Positions 21,317-32,646 of a DNA stretch of 64,000 nt are shown one piece after another (the stretch's first letter is position 1; every line of letters begins with the position of its first letter). The stretch is from assembly GCA_964016985.1 (NCBI GenBank), contig OZ024827.1, forward strand, positions 78,443,835 through 78,507,834. Reading direction: 5' to 3'. This DNA is from Anodontia alba. Taxonomy: Eukaryota > Mollusca > Bivalvia > Lucinida > Lucinidae. Made by a program: the position numbers and the translations under genes. The notes under the pieces are model-generated. The model had not been told where the DNA came from and made no database searches. It was given only the letters and a program-made list of their open reading frames with translations.

Positions 21317-21884
21317 GAACAGTAAACAATTTAGATAAACCAGCGGCTTATATGGGCGTTATCGGATTGAGAGGATTTGTAGAACTGGTCCAAAAACAAA
21401 TTGTACAAGGCTATTATCAAATTTGCCCTCGTGTCGACCTCATACAAATCAAAAACGATTATATTATTAAATTGCTTTATTGTGCAAGAACGTACCTTAC
21501 TGTCACTACAGCTTTGAAGTCTTCTTCCTTCAGAAAATGATAATAAAAGAAGTTCAATAAAATATATTTGCACCAATACTGATTTTTATAGAATTTAATC
21601 CCACCACAAGAAAAGTCAGTTAAGTTCGGGTAACAGAGTTCCAACCTCTTTGGGAAAAAGTTGCCAATTCTTCTTGCCTCTGTTCATTTTGTGGCTGCTT
21701 TATTGTATTTGCCTGTCCTTCTCTTTGGTGTCCTTCACTTTTCCTTGAAGCAAAAGCCGACAAATACGAAAAAAGGCCCACCGCAAAGCAATGCCTACCC
21801 TCAACATAACATTTTCAGAAGAATAAGAAGAATTGATATTCCTCTTTTCAAGAGCTGTTTCGTAAGCTTTGATATTTTCACTAT
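21317..21884. other. No gene recognised
   Basis: Unique-looking sequence; several short open frames on both strands lack splice context or homology. Confidence 0.4.
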
Positions 21885-22300
21885 ATAATATTGCATAAAA
21901 AGCAGTGTCGTACGTTATTAACAGCCGTGCGTTAACCGGCGAAAAGCCGTGTATTAACAAGGCAATTCACGCGCTGTTAATGCACGGCTACGCAACTTTC
22001 AATATCATCGTACCGGGGCCACAGATTTGCTGCCATTACGAGTATTGTGCTGCCTGGCCCTAGAACGAGGATAGTCCGTGGAGATTGCGTTCGCGAGACA
22101 TCGGTGAAAAGGCGAAATAAAAAAAGCGCAAGAAATAACGCGAAATGTAACAAACATTTTCAGTTTTGATGCAATAATAGCGAGCGAACATGGTTTTTCA
22201 ACGCATTAACATTCGCCTCCGCCTCGATTTTCAACACCTCCCAATGGCCCTGGCGAATGTTAGTGCATAAAAAACCATGTTCGATCCCTATATTATTATA
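21885..22300 (-). mobile_element. Foldback element, inverted partner of 16393-16815
   Basis: Opens with TTGCATAAAAAGCAGTGTCG and closes near AAAAACCATGTTCGATCCC, the reverse order of the 16.4-kb copy. Its inner GGTGTTGAAAAC hairpin has lost one arm. Confidence 0.75.
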
Positions 22301-22340
22301 TAATACAAGAAAGATGAGGGAGAATCAGTTGTAAAACACA

Positions 22341-22702
22341 TTAAAGACTCCATATTCCTCAAAAGTAGACATTTTTTATCCAAAAAAAGTTTAATAAATT
22401 GATATATGGTATTAATACGATCATAAAATGTGCCTTCTGACAGCCGGTAAAAATTCAGTTAGTCTTGCGTTTCTTAACTGGATTAAAAAGAAAGTGAATT
22501 TTTTATCGTATCTGAATTAATGTTGGCAGCATTAATTCAGAGATACGATAAAAAAATCATTTCATTTTTGATCCAGTTCAAGAACGAGAGACTAACTGAA
22601 ATTTTAAAGGCTGTCAGGTGCCCCATTTTAGGATTGCATGAAATTTTTTAAAACCTTTCTTGGATAATAAAATATCTGTTTTTGAGGAATATGGAGCCTT
22701 TA
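22341..22702. mobile_element. Large palindromic element
   Basis: TTAAAGACTCCATATTCCTC pairs with GAGGAATATGGAGCCTTTAA. The arms pair through TCTGACAGCC / GGCTGTCAG and CAGTTAGTCT / AGACTAACTG to a TATCGTATCTGAATTAATG / CATTAATTCAGAGATACGAT centre. About 360 bp. Confidence 0.8.
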
Positions 22703-22762
22703 AGAAAGATTCGTTTAGTGCAGAAAAGTGATTAAAATAACAAACTATGTAAAATGGAGTTT

Positions 22763-22935
22763 AACTCTTGCACTCTAAGTTCCTGAAGTGGAATTTTCCA
22801 TCTTTCGATTTGGTCATGTCCATTGTTGCAAATATTGGTTTTAGTCTATTACCAGAACAAACTGGCAAGCTGTGTAGACACTGATGAGACGATTCATTAA
22901 GAGCCGTCTCATCTGGATCTAAACTGTCTGCATAA
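22763..22935. repeat. MITE family D, GAGCCGTCTC subtype
   Basis: GCAAGCTGTGTAGACAC...GATCTAAACTGTCTGC hairpin with AAGAGCCGTCTCATCTGG inside. Confidence 0.55.
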
Positions 22936-23206
22936 TACCTGTGTCAGTTGCAGGGCTAGAATAGTTAGCGATTGCAGATGCTCAGGAAAGGCACAGATAA
23001 AAAATGCCTAATACATATAATGGAGAACCCTGCATACACCTCCCTTTACAATCTGTGATTTTATAAATAATGGGGTGCCATGTGTCAATGTTATATAAAC
23101 TTATTCATATAATGAATGATAACATGTGAGCTGAGGTCGCTACATCATCTACATGTACATGCATGCTGTTTTGCCATAAAAGCTTACAGCAACCCGAATT
23201 GGGAAA

Positions 23207-23485
23207 CATTACAAAAACACGCCTATTCAAATGAATTGAAAATTTTGCAACCAAAAAAGGAAAAGTTCCCTGATAAAAAAAGCCTGATATTTTTCATATT
23301 CCAGCTCAAAACATAGATTGTGGGTACTCGTTAGAACCGCCTCGGCGAGGCGGTTCTAACGAGTACCCACAATCTATGTTTTGAGCAAAATAAGAAAAAT
23401 AATGTATACCCCTGTAAACCCCAGTTTTACTATATAAAAGTGGGGTTTAAGGGGGTCAAAATTCTATAGGCGAGTTTTCGTAATG
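23207..23485 (+). mobile_element. MITE-A, full copy
   Basis: CATTACAAAAACACGCCTAT to GGCGAGTTTTCGTAATG; perfect hairpin with CCTCGGCGAGG at the centre. Confidence 0.9.
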
Positions 23486-23551
23486 AATAGCACTTACTTT
23501 GAGTAGCTTTTCGAAAGGAGTTTGCTGTGCAGGAACACAAACAGGAAACCA

Positions 23552-23586
<35 letters not shown>

Positions 23587-24214
23587 AAGATCTACCTTGT
23601 AAAACATGATGGAATATCTACAAATCGTATGCAATTCCCAAACTAGCGGGGACACAGCATTCCCTTCAAGACTACTTGTGCGCCCAGCGAAGATTCAGAT
23701 CAGCCTACACATCCATACATTCTGAGCAGAATCTCTGTTGAAAAACTTCTTTTCTGGAATGATAGCCTAACAGACCAAGAGAACACAAATATCTTATCGC
23801 TGTTCAAATCTATATTAAAAAACTGGTAGATTTGCAGTTGTTAACTAATAGTAACTTCTTTAAGTCGAATGAAATTTGTTAAAACTGCAGCACGTTTGCT
23901 GCCGTCGTTGCCTTTCCACCTCCTGCCGGCTGATATACCTTACTAAGAGGGCTCGTATCTTATTACACACATTCATACACCCACGAACACAACACATACT
24001 TATGTATTTATTTATATATTATTATTATTATTTCTTTATTTATACATGTATGTATATGTATATATACATTCTTCTTACTTCCAATTCTTTCAGCATTACG
24101 CATAATAACATTTCAATATTGTTAAGACCTAGCATTCCTACCTTCGATTATCTGCCTTGGCAGATTACGCATAGCTTGTAGGTACGAGTATATATTCAGT
24201 CTCTGAAAACTACG
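23486..24214. other. No gene; poly(A) tract and family E remnant
   Basis: Poly(A) at 23551-23584 and a family E fragment (CCCAGCGAAGATTCAGATC) at about 23690-23765; AT-rich microsatellite-like sequence near 24000-24065. No exon recognised. Confidence 0.45.
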
Positions 24215-24279
24215 TCAGGGAGTCGACTCTTTGACTCAGTAGTTAGAGCATTGGATTTTTACCCGGACAAACCGGGTTC
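24215..24279 (+). repeat. tRNA-like SINE head cut by MITE-A
   Basis: A-box-like TGACTCAGTAGTTAGAGC and the start of a B box (CCGGGTTC), which stops exactly at the left end of the next MITE-A copy. Confidence 0.4.
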
Positions 24280-24540
24280 CATCACGAAAACCTGCCTATA
24301 TAAAACTTTTATGTAGTAAAACTGGGGTTTACAGGGGTTTACATTATTTTTCTTATTTCTGCTCAAAAACATAGATTGTGGGTACTCGTTAGAACCGCCT
24401 CTCCGAGGCGATTCTAACGGGCACCAACAATCTATGTTTTGAGCAGAAATACAATAAAATACCAGAGTTTTTTATCTGAAAATTTTCAGTTTTTGAAGGT
24501 AAAAGTTTCTACATATTTGAATAGGCGTGTTTTCGTAATG
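24280..24540 (-). mobile_element. MITE-A, full copy
   Basis: CATCACGAAAACCTGCCTAT to GGCGTGTTTTCGTAATG; hairpin centre CCTCTCCGAGG with one mismatch (GATTCTAACGG). Confidence 0.85.
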
Positions 24541-24639
24541 TATTCCAACGATAGGCGGGACATTTTTTTCAGCTATGCTTCATTCCTTTGTTACGACTTT
24601 CATGTCGTAAGAATATAAACACTTAGATTTTCTTTTCTA

Positions 24640-24965
24640 TAGGTACCAATTGGTACCAATTCCTCACACATTTGAAGAATTCGTTGATAATTTCTGACGT
24701 GTTAAGAATTGGTATTTGTTACACCGGTGACCTGTTTTTTGGGGGGTGTGAAGAATAGATACCAATTCCTCTGTCGTGTGTGGAGAATTGAATTCCTCTT
24801 ACATATGAAAAATTGGTACCAATTCCTCTTACAAGTGAAGAATTGATACCAATTCCTCATTCATGAGAAGAATTGGTACCAATTCCTCATACATGAGAAG
24901 AATTGGTACTAATACTTCACACATTTGTGGAATCGGTACCAAATCCTCTCACGTGTGAAGAATCT
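24640..24965. repeat. Palindromic tandem repeat, unit about 30 bp
   Basis: Repeated AATTGGTACCAATTCCTC plus CACATGTGAAG-type spacers. GAATTGGTACCAATTC is itself a perfect palindrome. Scattered further units occur near 25230 and 25380-25445. Confidence 0.85.
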
Positions 24966-25445
24966 CAGTTGGTGTCTGCATCTACCAACTTTCAGGTCAC
25001 AGGCTGCAAATGGTTCTGAAAAATCAACTATTTCACTTTTTCCTATAGAAAAGGTTAAGTTACAAAATTTGACCTTGTCTGGAAATAAGTTAGGGTAAAT
25101 CATTTGAACAAATTATGATGGGCTGGAGATTTTCTCGCGACTCGGCTTATCTTAAGCATTCTAACTCTTGTCCCAGAAGTTCCAACAGTAAAACATTGGA
25201 ATTTCCTTTCACGTTTATAAAATTATGGTATGCGTGTGAAGAATTGGAATCGAATGCAAAATGCAGTAGCTTTGGGGGGAATTTTATCGATGTGAGGAAT
25301 ATGCACGATTGCTACATGAAATTTGACTACGTGCGTATTTCTCTCACACGTGAGAAATATTGGTATGGAATCCGTGACGTATTGGTACCAATTCTTCACG
25401 CGCTGTGAGGAATTGGTACTAATTCTTCACGGCGTGAAATTTACG

Positions 25446-26032
25446 AAGTGTGAAATTTACGGTTCAACAGTGCCACGGCTTAAATCTCTTTACACGTCTC
25501 TGGGTATATATGTAAACATGTTTCAGATCGTATAATATTTTGGGCCTCCATTACATAATATAGCCGCAGCACTCAGCCAGAAACAAACAAGTATAACCAG
25601 TTTGAAATTCCTCTGATGGGGTTATTCTTGCGTGATACCAGGATTACCCCGGCAGAGGAATTTCAAATTCAGGACGTCTCAGTGGAGAGGTTATCATTTA
25701 CCATTCACGTAAAGTGGGATCTTTTCACACGGCCAAACAGCGATTGCACAAATTGTCGTTTCGTATCCTTGCAATATCAGAAATCCATTGTTCAATGGGG
25801 ATGAAGATTTGATACATATTGTACGATATAAATTAACTGGCATGTAAAAATCAAGGCCTGGCCAGCTTGAGTGGACGCGTAGAAGTGTCTGGGCCTTCGC
25901 TGGCCGCATAAGCTCTGTTTTAATCGGGACGAATCTCCAGTTACAAACAGCGGGCGGATGCATCTATCTCTGTGTATGATAAACTTTTATTATTGACCCA
26001 AAAATTTGACTCTCCAGGCAATACAACTATTT
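25446..26032. other. No gene recognised
   Basis: A weak GAATTTCAAACTGG / AGGAATTTCAAATTC inverted pair near 25600-25670; nothing else. Confidence 0.35.
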
Positions 26033-26260
26033 GAGCCGCAAGGTCAGGAAACGGACTTTTCGACATGTACACCCAGCGAAGATTCAGATCAGCGTGCGCA
26101 TTCGCGCACTCTGATCAGAATCTTCACTGGGCACATTTTGAACAGTAAATGATGCAAAGTTTCTTCATGCGGACAACAAAGATTCTGATCAGAGTGCACG
26201 GATGCGCAGGCTAATTTGAATCTTCGTTAAGCTGACATGACAGAAGGTACGCTTTCTCAA
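26033..26260. mobile_element. MITE family E, double hairpin
   Basis: First hairpin GAAGATTCAGATCAGCG / CTGATCAGAATCTTC, second GATTCTGATCAGAGTGC / GCAGGCTAATTTGAATC; ends TGAGCCGCAAGGTCAGGAA and TACGCTTTCTCAAGTCG. Confidence 0.7.
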
Positions 26261-26505
26261 GTCGTAACTACTTTGGCTTAAATTCAGATCACCGAATGAA
26301 CTAACTGTACCTTTGCAAAGAACCAACCAATGCAAATTACTAGTGCGAAATCACATGAGAAAAGGACCCGTATCACAGCATACATGTACAACAAAGGCAC
26401 AAAACTACCAGTACAGGCACAAATCCTGCTTCAGGTCCTCTTTATTCACAAGCATTGTGGAGCATTGGCCTAAACGCACTGAAAATACATGTATATCGAA
26501 AAACA

Positions 26506-26605
26506 GACCCTGTAAACACACAACGTCACAACAACGTCGCTGCAACATCGTGACGTTGCAGCGACGTTGTAACAACGTTGTGGCGACGTTGTGTGTTTGC
26601 TGGGA
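26506..26605. mobile_element. MITE family J
   Basis: TGTAAACACACAACGTC pairs with GACGTTGTGTGTTTGC. Centre GCTGCAACATCGTGACG / GTTGCAGC. Confidence 0.75.
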
Positions 26606-26779
26606 GAGAAACCCTGATCGTACTTGGTGAATGTGCATTTTGAGCTAGGCTTTCGCTTTCGCATATGAAATAATGGAATAAGGGTTCATTCTTTACCTCA
26701 CACATCACTTGTGTTTTAAATATGATTTCCATGTTCGAAATTATCAGTCTTTTGACCTGATTTCAGTTACGTTTAACAT

Positions 26780-26968
26780 TCTCTGGGCTTATTCAGCAAA
26801 CAACAAATTGGCGATACTTTTCTTATTTTTCCCAGAACACATGATTTGTCATTTCATGCAAATGTCTCCAAGGAAGACAATTTGCCTGAAATTTCAAATC
26901 CTGTTTTCTAGGTATAAAAAGAAAAAATATTTCCAAATGTCGCCTGCTGAAAATGTTACTCAGAATGC
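26780..26968. mobile_element. MITE family F
   Basis: TTCAGCAAACAACA / GTCGCCTGCTGAA ends; centre ATGCAAATGTCTCC / GAAGACAATTTGC, with arm decay. Confidence 0.65.
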
Positions 26969-27055
26969 AAAACGTTTATGCACTGGGTGGCTTTTACAAG
27001 AAATGTCAAAAACTGTTACGAAACGTACACGTAGTGAGCGACCTCTGCCCTTCTT

Positions 27056-27260
27056 TCATTTAGCCCATTTAGACAGAATAATCTCCACCCACACAATACA
27101 CTGGATTAGTCGAAAATCAATTTTAGGCATGTCAGGCTATATGATTTAGATATTTTTAGAGAAAAATGGATAACTATTTGCAAACAGTGGAGATCATGAT
27201 CGGACTTCGTATTCTGTTGCGTCTGACCTGGGTCTGCACTGTTTGCCAGTTGCCCTGTTT
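27056..27260. repeat. MITE family D, reverse copy
   Basis: GCAAACAGTGGAGATC...GGGTCTGCACTGTTTGCC hairpin at 27179-27248, with the family flank TAGCCCATTTAGACAG to the left. Confidence 0.55.
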
Positions 27261-27359
27261 GGGGTCTTCAGACTTACTTCAAAATGTGCTAAACAAGTAA
27301 AATAAATTCAGCGTCTTTCTGATTGATATCAACAACAGCATCATTAGCCCTGAGTAAGC

Positions 27360-27636
27360 CATCACGAAAACATACCTATATAATTTTGACCCCCTTAAAC
27401 CCAATTTTATATAGTAAAACTGGGATTTACAGGGTATACATTATTTTTCTTATTTCTGCTCAAAAACATAGATTGTGGGTACTCGTTAGAACCGCCTCGG
27501 CGAGGTGGTTCTAACGAGTATCCAAAATCTATGTTTTGAGCAGAAATATTAAAAATATCAGATTTTTTAATCTCAAAACCTTCAGTTTTTGATGGTGAAA
27601 TTTTCAATATATTTGAATAGGCGTGTTTTCGTAATG
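27360..27636 (-). mobile_element. MITE-A, full copy
   Basis: CATCACGAAAACATACCTAT to GGCGTGTTTTCGTAATG; hairpin CCTCGGCGAGG with one mismatch in the stem (GAGGTGGTT). Confidence 0.9.
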
Positions 27637-27663
27637 ATCAAATGGAACCCAACTAGACATTTT

Positions 27664-27960
27664 AGCCGCAACGTGAGAAAACATACCTTTTGATATGTGC
27701 GATTAACGAAGAATCAATTAGCCTGCGTATCCTCGCACTCTGATAAGAGTCTTCGCTTTCCGCATGAGGAAACTTTGCCGTTTTTGGATACCCAGTGATA
27801 TCTCAGTGAATATTCTGATCAGAATGCGCGATCTGAATCTTCTCTGCAAGCACATGTCTGAAGTTACAAGCGTAGTGGTGCAGTGGTTATGTCTCCTGAT
27901 TCTGAAGGGCTAGGCGCTGCCGTCGCAGCCGGCGTGGGTTCGAATATACTCGTATATATA
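27664..27960. repeat. MITE family E plus a tRNA-like segment
   Basis: 27664-27870 is a family E copy (CGCAACGTGAGAAAACATAC, then CTTCTCTGCAAGCACATG). 27870-27945 has GTGGTGCAGTGGTTATG and GTGGGTTCGAAT, resembling tRNA A and B boxes with a long variable region. It is probably a SINE head rather than a working tRNA. Confidence 0.4.
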
Positions 27961-27999
27961 TACAAGTAAGATGTTGATGTTATTGATTGATTATGTTGA

Positions 28000-28535
28000 A
28001 ATGATTCACTCTTAAGTGAAATAATTTGCTTCAAAAGGGAGTAAATTGCCACAGGGAAGTTACATGTATAAGAGAAAGGAGGCAGTATTTCCATGCTGTA
28101 TCTGTTTGAAATATATATGTCGGGATAATATGGATGTATCGGGTTGATATTGGGAATGATAAGAAAATTGCTATATCATAATTTACGCATCATATATTTT
28201 TCTTACAGACACATTTTGCAAGTTTGCAAGCGATTCTATTGTTCTTTCGCCAATTGCTGTCCGACCTGACGACATTGTTTACGAAATGCAATACAATACT
28301 ACCTGTGCAAACATGTTTTAGAATAGAACAGAAAAGCCAAAACAACGTGCTCCGAAAGCGGATTTTTCTCCCTAATACAGGTCACGTGAGTGATATGGAT
28401 GTTTCTCCCTAGGACTAATTTTAGCCTCAGATACAGTCTTCTTGCTTTACAACCATGATACGAGTAATAAACTTGTGTCTACATCGCATATGTACTCGTA
28501 AACTAAAACAAGTCGATGGCGCGTCATCGCATATC
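28000..28535. other. No gene recognised
   Basis: AT-rich; open frames present but without domain or splice support. Confidence 0.35.
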
Positions 28536-29330
28536 CCCACGCCAGTGCCATCGCATATCTCCGTGCACATCAAAATTCCAAATGCGTTCCTCAAGTCCTC
28601 ATCCATAGGGCTATTACCTGTGACAGTTTCAAGGTTCTAACTCAAAAAGCCTGAGAGGAGTTGTGTGACAATAAAAAAAAAGACATAAAACCCTACTTTT
28701 TGATCTCTAGTGACCCCCAGTCATGCCCTGGGGCAAAAGTTTTGCACCACTGTATTCTACTCTTCATTACCTTCGATTTGATATGCAACATGACTATGTT
28801 TGTACATAATTTTGCACCCTTTGGAGCCACACCCTCTTGACCCTGCCCCCAGGGGTTACATCAAAATACCGAATATGTTCCTCTGGTCCTCATCCATAGG
28901 GCTATTATCTGTGACAGTTTCAAGATTCTAGCACAAAAATCCTAGTGGAATTGTGTGACACTAACAAAAAGGACCCAAAAAAATCCTACTTTTTGACCTC
29001 TAGTGACCTCCAGACATGCCCCAGGGCAAATATTTTGTACCACTGTATTTTACTCCTCATTACCTTCGATTTGTTATACAACAGGACTATGTTTGTATAT
29101 GACTGATTGTACAAAATGGACTTTTGACCCTTTGGGGCCACACCTTACTGGCCTTGCCATATTGGGTTACATCTAAATTCCGAATGTGTTCCTCATGTCC
29201 TTATCCGCAGGGCTATGACCTTTGAAAATTTCGAAATTCTGGCTTAAATGGTCTAGGAGCAATGGAGTAACATTACAGACGGACGTACGGACGGATGGAC
29301 GTCTGGATGATGTTCAGACGGACGAGGTTG
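28536..29330. repeat. Long tandem repeat, unit about 315 bp, 2.5 units
   Basis: Units share CCTCATCCATAGGGCTATTA, GTGACAGTTTCAAG, CATGCCC.GGGCAAA and TACCTTCGATTTG. Starts recur near 28545, 28860 and 29175. The last unit is partial and ends in a GGACGTACGGACGGATGGAC run. Confidence 0.8.
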
Positions 29331-29350
29331 GGGGGGGGGGGGGGGGGGGT
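29331..29350. repeat. Poly(G) tract
   Basis: Run of about 20 G after the GGACG-rich stretch. Confidence 0.9.
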
Positions 29351-29900
29351 TATATCACAATATCCCCGCGATTTCTTCGAAAAGGTCAGGGATAAAAAGT
29401 ACATATTTTTAGTAAATATGTGATTAAAGACTTTTGGGCTACTACAGGTTGACAGAAGCGAAAGTAGAGATTAATTATATGTACGAGTTGCAAGGTCTTA
29501 CTGTTGTATCTTCATTTCTTAATCACACTATTTTATAATTGTATCCTGCCTTAAAATATGACCTAATGAATTAAAATAGTGTAAATAACTAAATTTTAAC
29601 GCTGGTGTAACGTTGATGACGTCAGGTTTTGGCAATAGTGTCGATATAAGCCAGAAAGAATGTTACCAGCATGACATTTTTACTGAAAGAATATATAGTC
29701 TTTTTCTTTTGTTTTTGAATGCAGAATTGGACGACATTTATTCAAGGTTTTAATAAGCAATTTTTCACAGGAAAATACGTCTCAGTATCATCGTTATGAC
29801 GTAGGTTGTAGGGAGTAAGTAAGGTGAGTGAATAAACCTGAAGATTAAGCCGCCATATTCACAATTGAGACAACTTTTGTGTCTTCATGTTTGCTTTCCT
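29351..29900. other. No gene recognised
   Basis: Nothing recognised beyond AT-rich sequence. Confidence 0.4.
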
Positions 29901-30177
29901 CATCACGAAAACATGCCTATATAATTTTGGCCCCTTAAACCCCACTTTTATTTTGTGAAACTGGGGTTTACAGGGGTCTACATTATTTTTCTTATTTTTG
30001 CTAAAAACATAGATTGTGGTACTCGTTAGAACCGCCTCGCCGAGGCGGTTCTAACGGGTACCTACTATCTATGTTTTGAGCAGAAATATGAAAAATACCA
30101 GAGTTTTTTTATCTGAAAATTTTCAGTGTTGGAGGTGATTTTTTTCTATATATTTGAATAGGCGTGTTTTCGTAATG
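29901..30177 (-). mobile_element. MITE-A, full copy
   Basis: CATCACGAAAACATGCCTAT to GGCGTGTTTTCGTAATG; hairpin centre CCTCGCCGAGG. Confidence 0.9.
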
Positions 30178-30194
30178 TGTACACCAAGTTTCTT

Positions 30195-30440
30195 CTGAAA
30201 AGATGTCTATACTAAAAGGAAATAATGGATTCTCCTTGAAAACACACTACAGGTGAAGCGCTCATTACGCACATTATGCATGTGGGTAACATGCGTGAGA
30301 AAAGTATTTACAATATTTAAAGTGATACCAGTTTTAAACGTTACTCTACTTTACCGTTAGGCTGCTCATAAAGAAAAGAAAAGACTTTCTGGGAGCAAAT
30401 TTTCGGAGCAATTCTTTAAGGGTGACCTCTAATTTGGAAG
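30195..30440. repeat. MITE family K, decayed
   Basis: CTATACTAAAAGGAAATAATG at the left and GGGAGCAAATTTTCGGAGC, TTCTTTAAGGGTGACC at the right. Confidence 0.4.
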
Positions 30441-31144
30441 TGATTCCAGGCATACTTTTTCAAGAATTTGTCTGAGTGAGCGTAAAATAATTCCGTCCAG
30501 GCTACGCCACTGCACATGATTCTTTCCTTTTAGGTGATAAGACAATGACGGAGCTACCTCCCCTGAAATCATATGAATTTCATTTCAGTTCATTCTGCTT
30601 ATCTGCAAATTCTTTATAGTATGCACTCCTGCTCGAGATATAATGAGATTATATAAACCTCGTGCATGTGCAGGCTGAGATTGGTTTTCCATATCTTATA
30701 TATACATTTCTTTAGAAATGCCAGACATTTACAATGAATGGTTGTATACGCATCATGAATATCGGAATGGTCCATTATACGTCTAAAGGGGTGTATTATA
30801 TAAATTGTGATAAATGTTTCTATCATTGTCTGATCTGGGTCTTTACTATGTGAAATGTAGATTTTAAAATATGAAGTCTGAAATGAGAAAGGTTACAGGT
30901 TAAATGTATTTTTAAATTAAACGTGGCATTAGATTATAAATCAATCTAGATAGAGCCGTGAAAATGGTTTCTATTCACTATGCCGCTGTATTTATTAGCA
31001 TTTTGATGGCAGAACAGACGCACGGTATGAGATAAGTAAACTGACAATTCAGAATTCAATATGTTATTAGTATTCGGCACCATGTAATTCTTGTTGTTGT
31101 GGAAGTTTGTGTGGTATAAAAAATGTTAAACAAAGAGCTGACTG
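30441..31144. other. Mostly unassigned; one candidate signal-peptide exon
   Basis: Contains a possible coding exon at 30964-31024 (listed separately); otherwise AT-rich and unassigned. Confidence 0.4.
30964..31024 (+). CDS. Candidate orphan signal-peptide exon (weak)
   Basis: An ATG opens 20 codons with a hydrophobic core (YAAVFISILMA), then one base and a donor GTATGAG, so phase 1, like exon 1 of genes 1 and 2. A TATAAA lies at 30935-30940, too close for a normal leader. It could be an alternative first exon of gene 2, a relic of a third family member, or chance. No matching downstream exon lies before 36083. Confidence 0.25.
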
Positions 31145-31475
31145 CATTACGAAAACATGCCTATTCAAAAATACTGACAATTTTACCACAAAAAAACCCG
31201 AAAATTTTCAGATAAAAAATTCTGATATTTTTCATATTTCTGCTCCAAACATAGATTGTGGGTACTCGTTAGAACCGCCTCGCCGAGGCGGTTCTAACGA
31301 GTACTCACAATATATGTTTTGAGCAGGAATATGAAAAATATCAAAAATTGTATCTGAAAATTTTCCTTTTTGAGCAGAAATAAGAAAAATAATGTATATC
31401 CCTGTAAACCCTAGTTTTACTATGTAAAAGTGGGATTTGACGGGGTCAAAATTATATAGGCATGTTTTCGTGATG
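31145..31475 (+). mobile_element. MITE-A, chimeric copy with duplicated arm
   Basis: Starts CATTACGAAAACATGCCTAT and ends GGCATGTTTTCGTGATG, but carries both kinds of arm after the hairpin: first an ATATGAAAAATATC arm, then GAGCAGAAATAAGAAAAATA. From about 31255 to 31372 it matches 33573-33690 base for base, including unusual variants (AGTACTCACAATATATG, GAGCAGGAATATG). Confidence 0.85.
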
Positions 31476-31975
31476 AAAACAGTCCTGTTGATGAGAAGGA
31501 ACCGGCTGAATGGGTGCGGACTACCCGACTGACCAGTTTGTTATGTTCATATAGCTTTAAATCAAGACATATTGTTTGTAATGATTGCCTGAAATATCAA
31601 TAATAAATATAATAGATATTCATGACTCACATCGTGTTACATGTAAATCTAAATCCTACATGTAAATCTAAATCCTACATGTGAGCGAAAGTGGACACAC
31701 GCGTGTGTGTGCGTGTTTGTATATATGCATTTCCATTTAAGGGTTTTGAGCAAGGTACTCCATACAAAAATAGCGTTCCACTGGTCAGTCATTTACCATT
31801 TTCACCTCAAAATATCTAAATGACCTCTTTTGTCATAGAACTGGAACAAGTCTATGTTTCTAATGGTAGATGACGACAAATATAGCACAATGGCATGCAG
31901 TATATTATACAATCTGTCTCCTTTGGACTGTCGTTGTTTGCGTATTTTAGAGAAAAGTTCAGAAAATGTACCTTC
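31476..31975. other. No gene; short direct repeat
   Basis: ACATGTAAATCTAAATCCT is repeated in tandem near 31640-31680, followed by a GTGTGTGTGCGTG stretch. No exon recognised. Confidence 0.4.
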
Positions 31976-32214
31976 CGTCACGAAAACATACCTATAGAAT
32001 TTTGGCCCCCTTAAACCCCACTTTTATATAGTAAAACTGGGGTTTATAGGGGTGCATGTATGCATTATTTTTCTTATTTCTGCTCAAAAACATAGATTGT
32101 GGGTACGCGTTAAAACCGCCTCGCCGAGGCAGAATATCAGAAATTTTATCTGAAAATTTTCATCTTTTGGTGGTAAAAGTTTAAATATATTTAAATAGGC
32201 ATGTTTTCGTAATG
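31976..32214 (-). mobile_element. MITE-A, one hairpin arm deleted
   Basis: CGTCACGAAAACATACCTAT to GGCATGTTTTCGTAATG. The right half of the central hairpin is missing: CCTCGCCGAGGC runs straight into AGAATATCAG. Confidence 0.85.
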
Positions 32215-32215
32215 T

Positions 32216-32320
32216 GGACACACATGTGTGCCCCGCGAAGACTCAGATTTAGATTGCTTGTCTACGTAGTCTAGGCTATATCTTCGCTGTCTGTCTGAAG
32301 AAACATTGTCTCATTTGTTA
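32216..32320. repeat. MITE family E remnant
   Basis: CCCCGCGAAGACTCAGAT...CTTCGCTGTCTGTCTGAAG, a worn copy of the family E hairpin. Confidence 0.4.
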
Positions 32321-32646
32321 ACTACAGAGCTCCCAGACAAGACTTGTACAGATGAATTTTTGCTAGATCTTCATGTCCGATAGTACATTTTCTTTCGTCT
32401 TGGCAAAGTTGCCTGGAGGATTGAAAACAAAGATATCACCGCTGAATATATATACCCAGTAAGCATTCTACAGAAATCTATAGCGGGCCGTTATCGGGCC
32501 GCCAGGGTAGCTGACGGGCCGATAACGGCTTGATAATGAAAAGCAGGTTCCCGCATACATAACGAATCTTTGTTCAGTCGTTGTACCTCTCAGACTTCAT
32601 TAGCGGCGCTTTACTACTCCCTTAAAGGACCAACCAATATAAGAGG

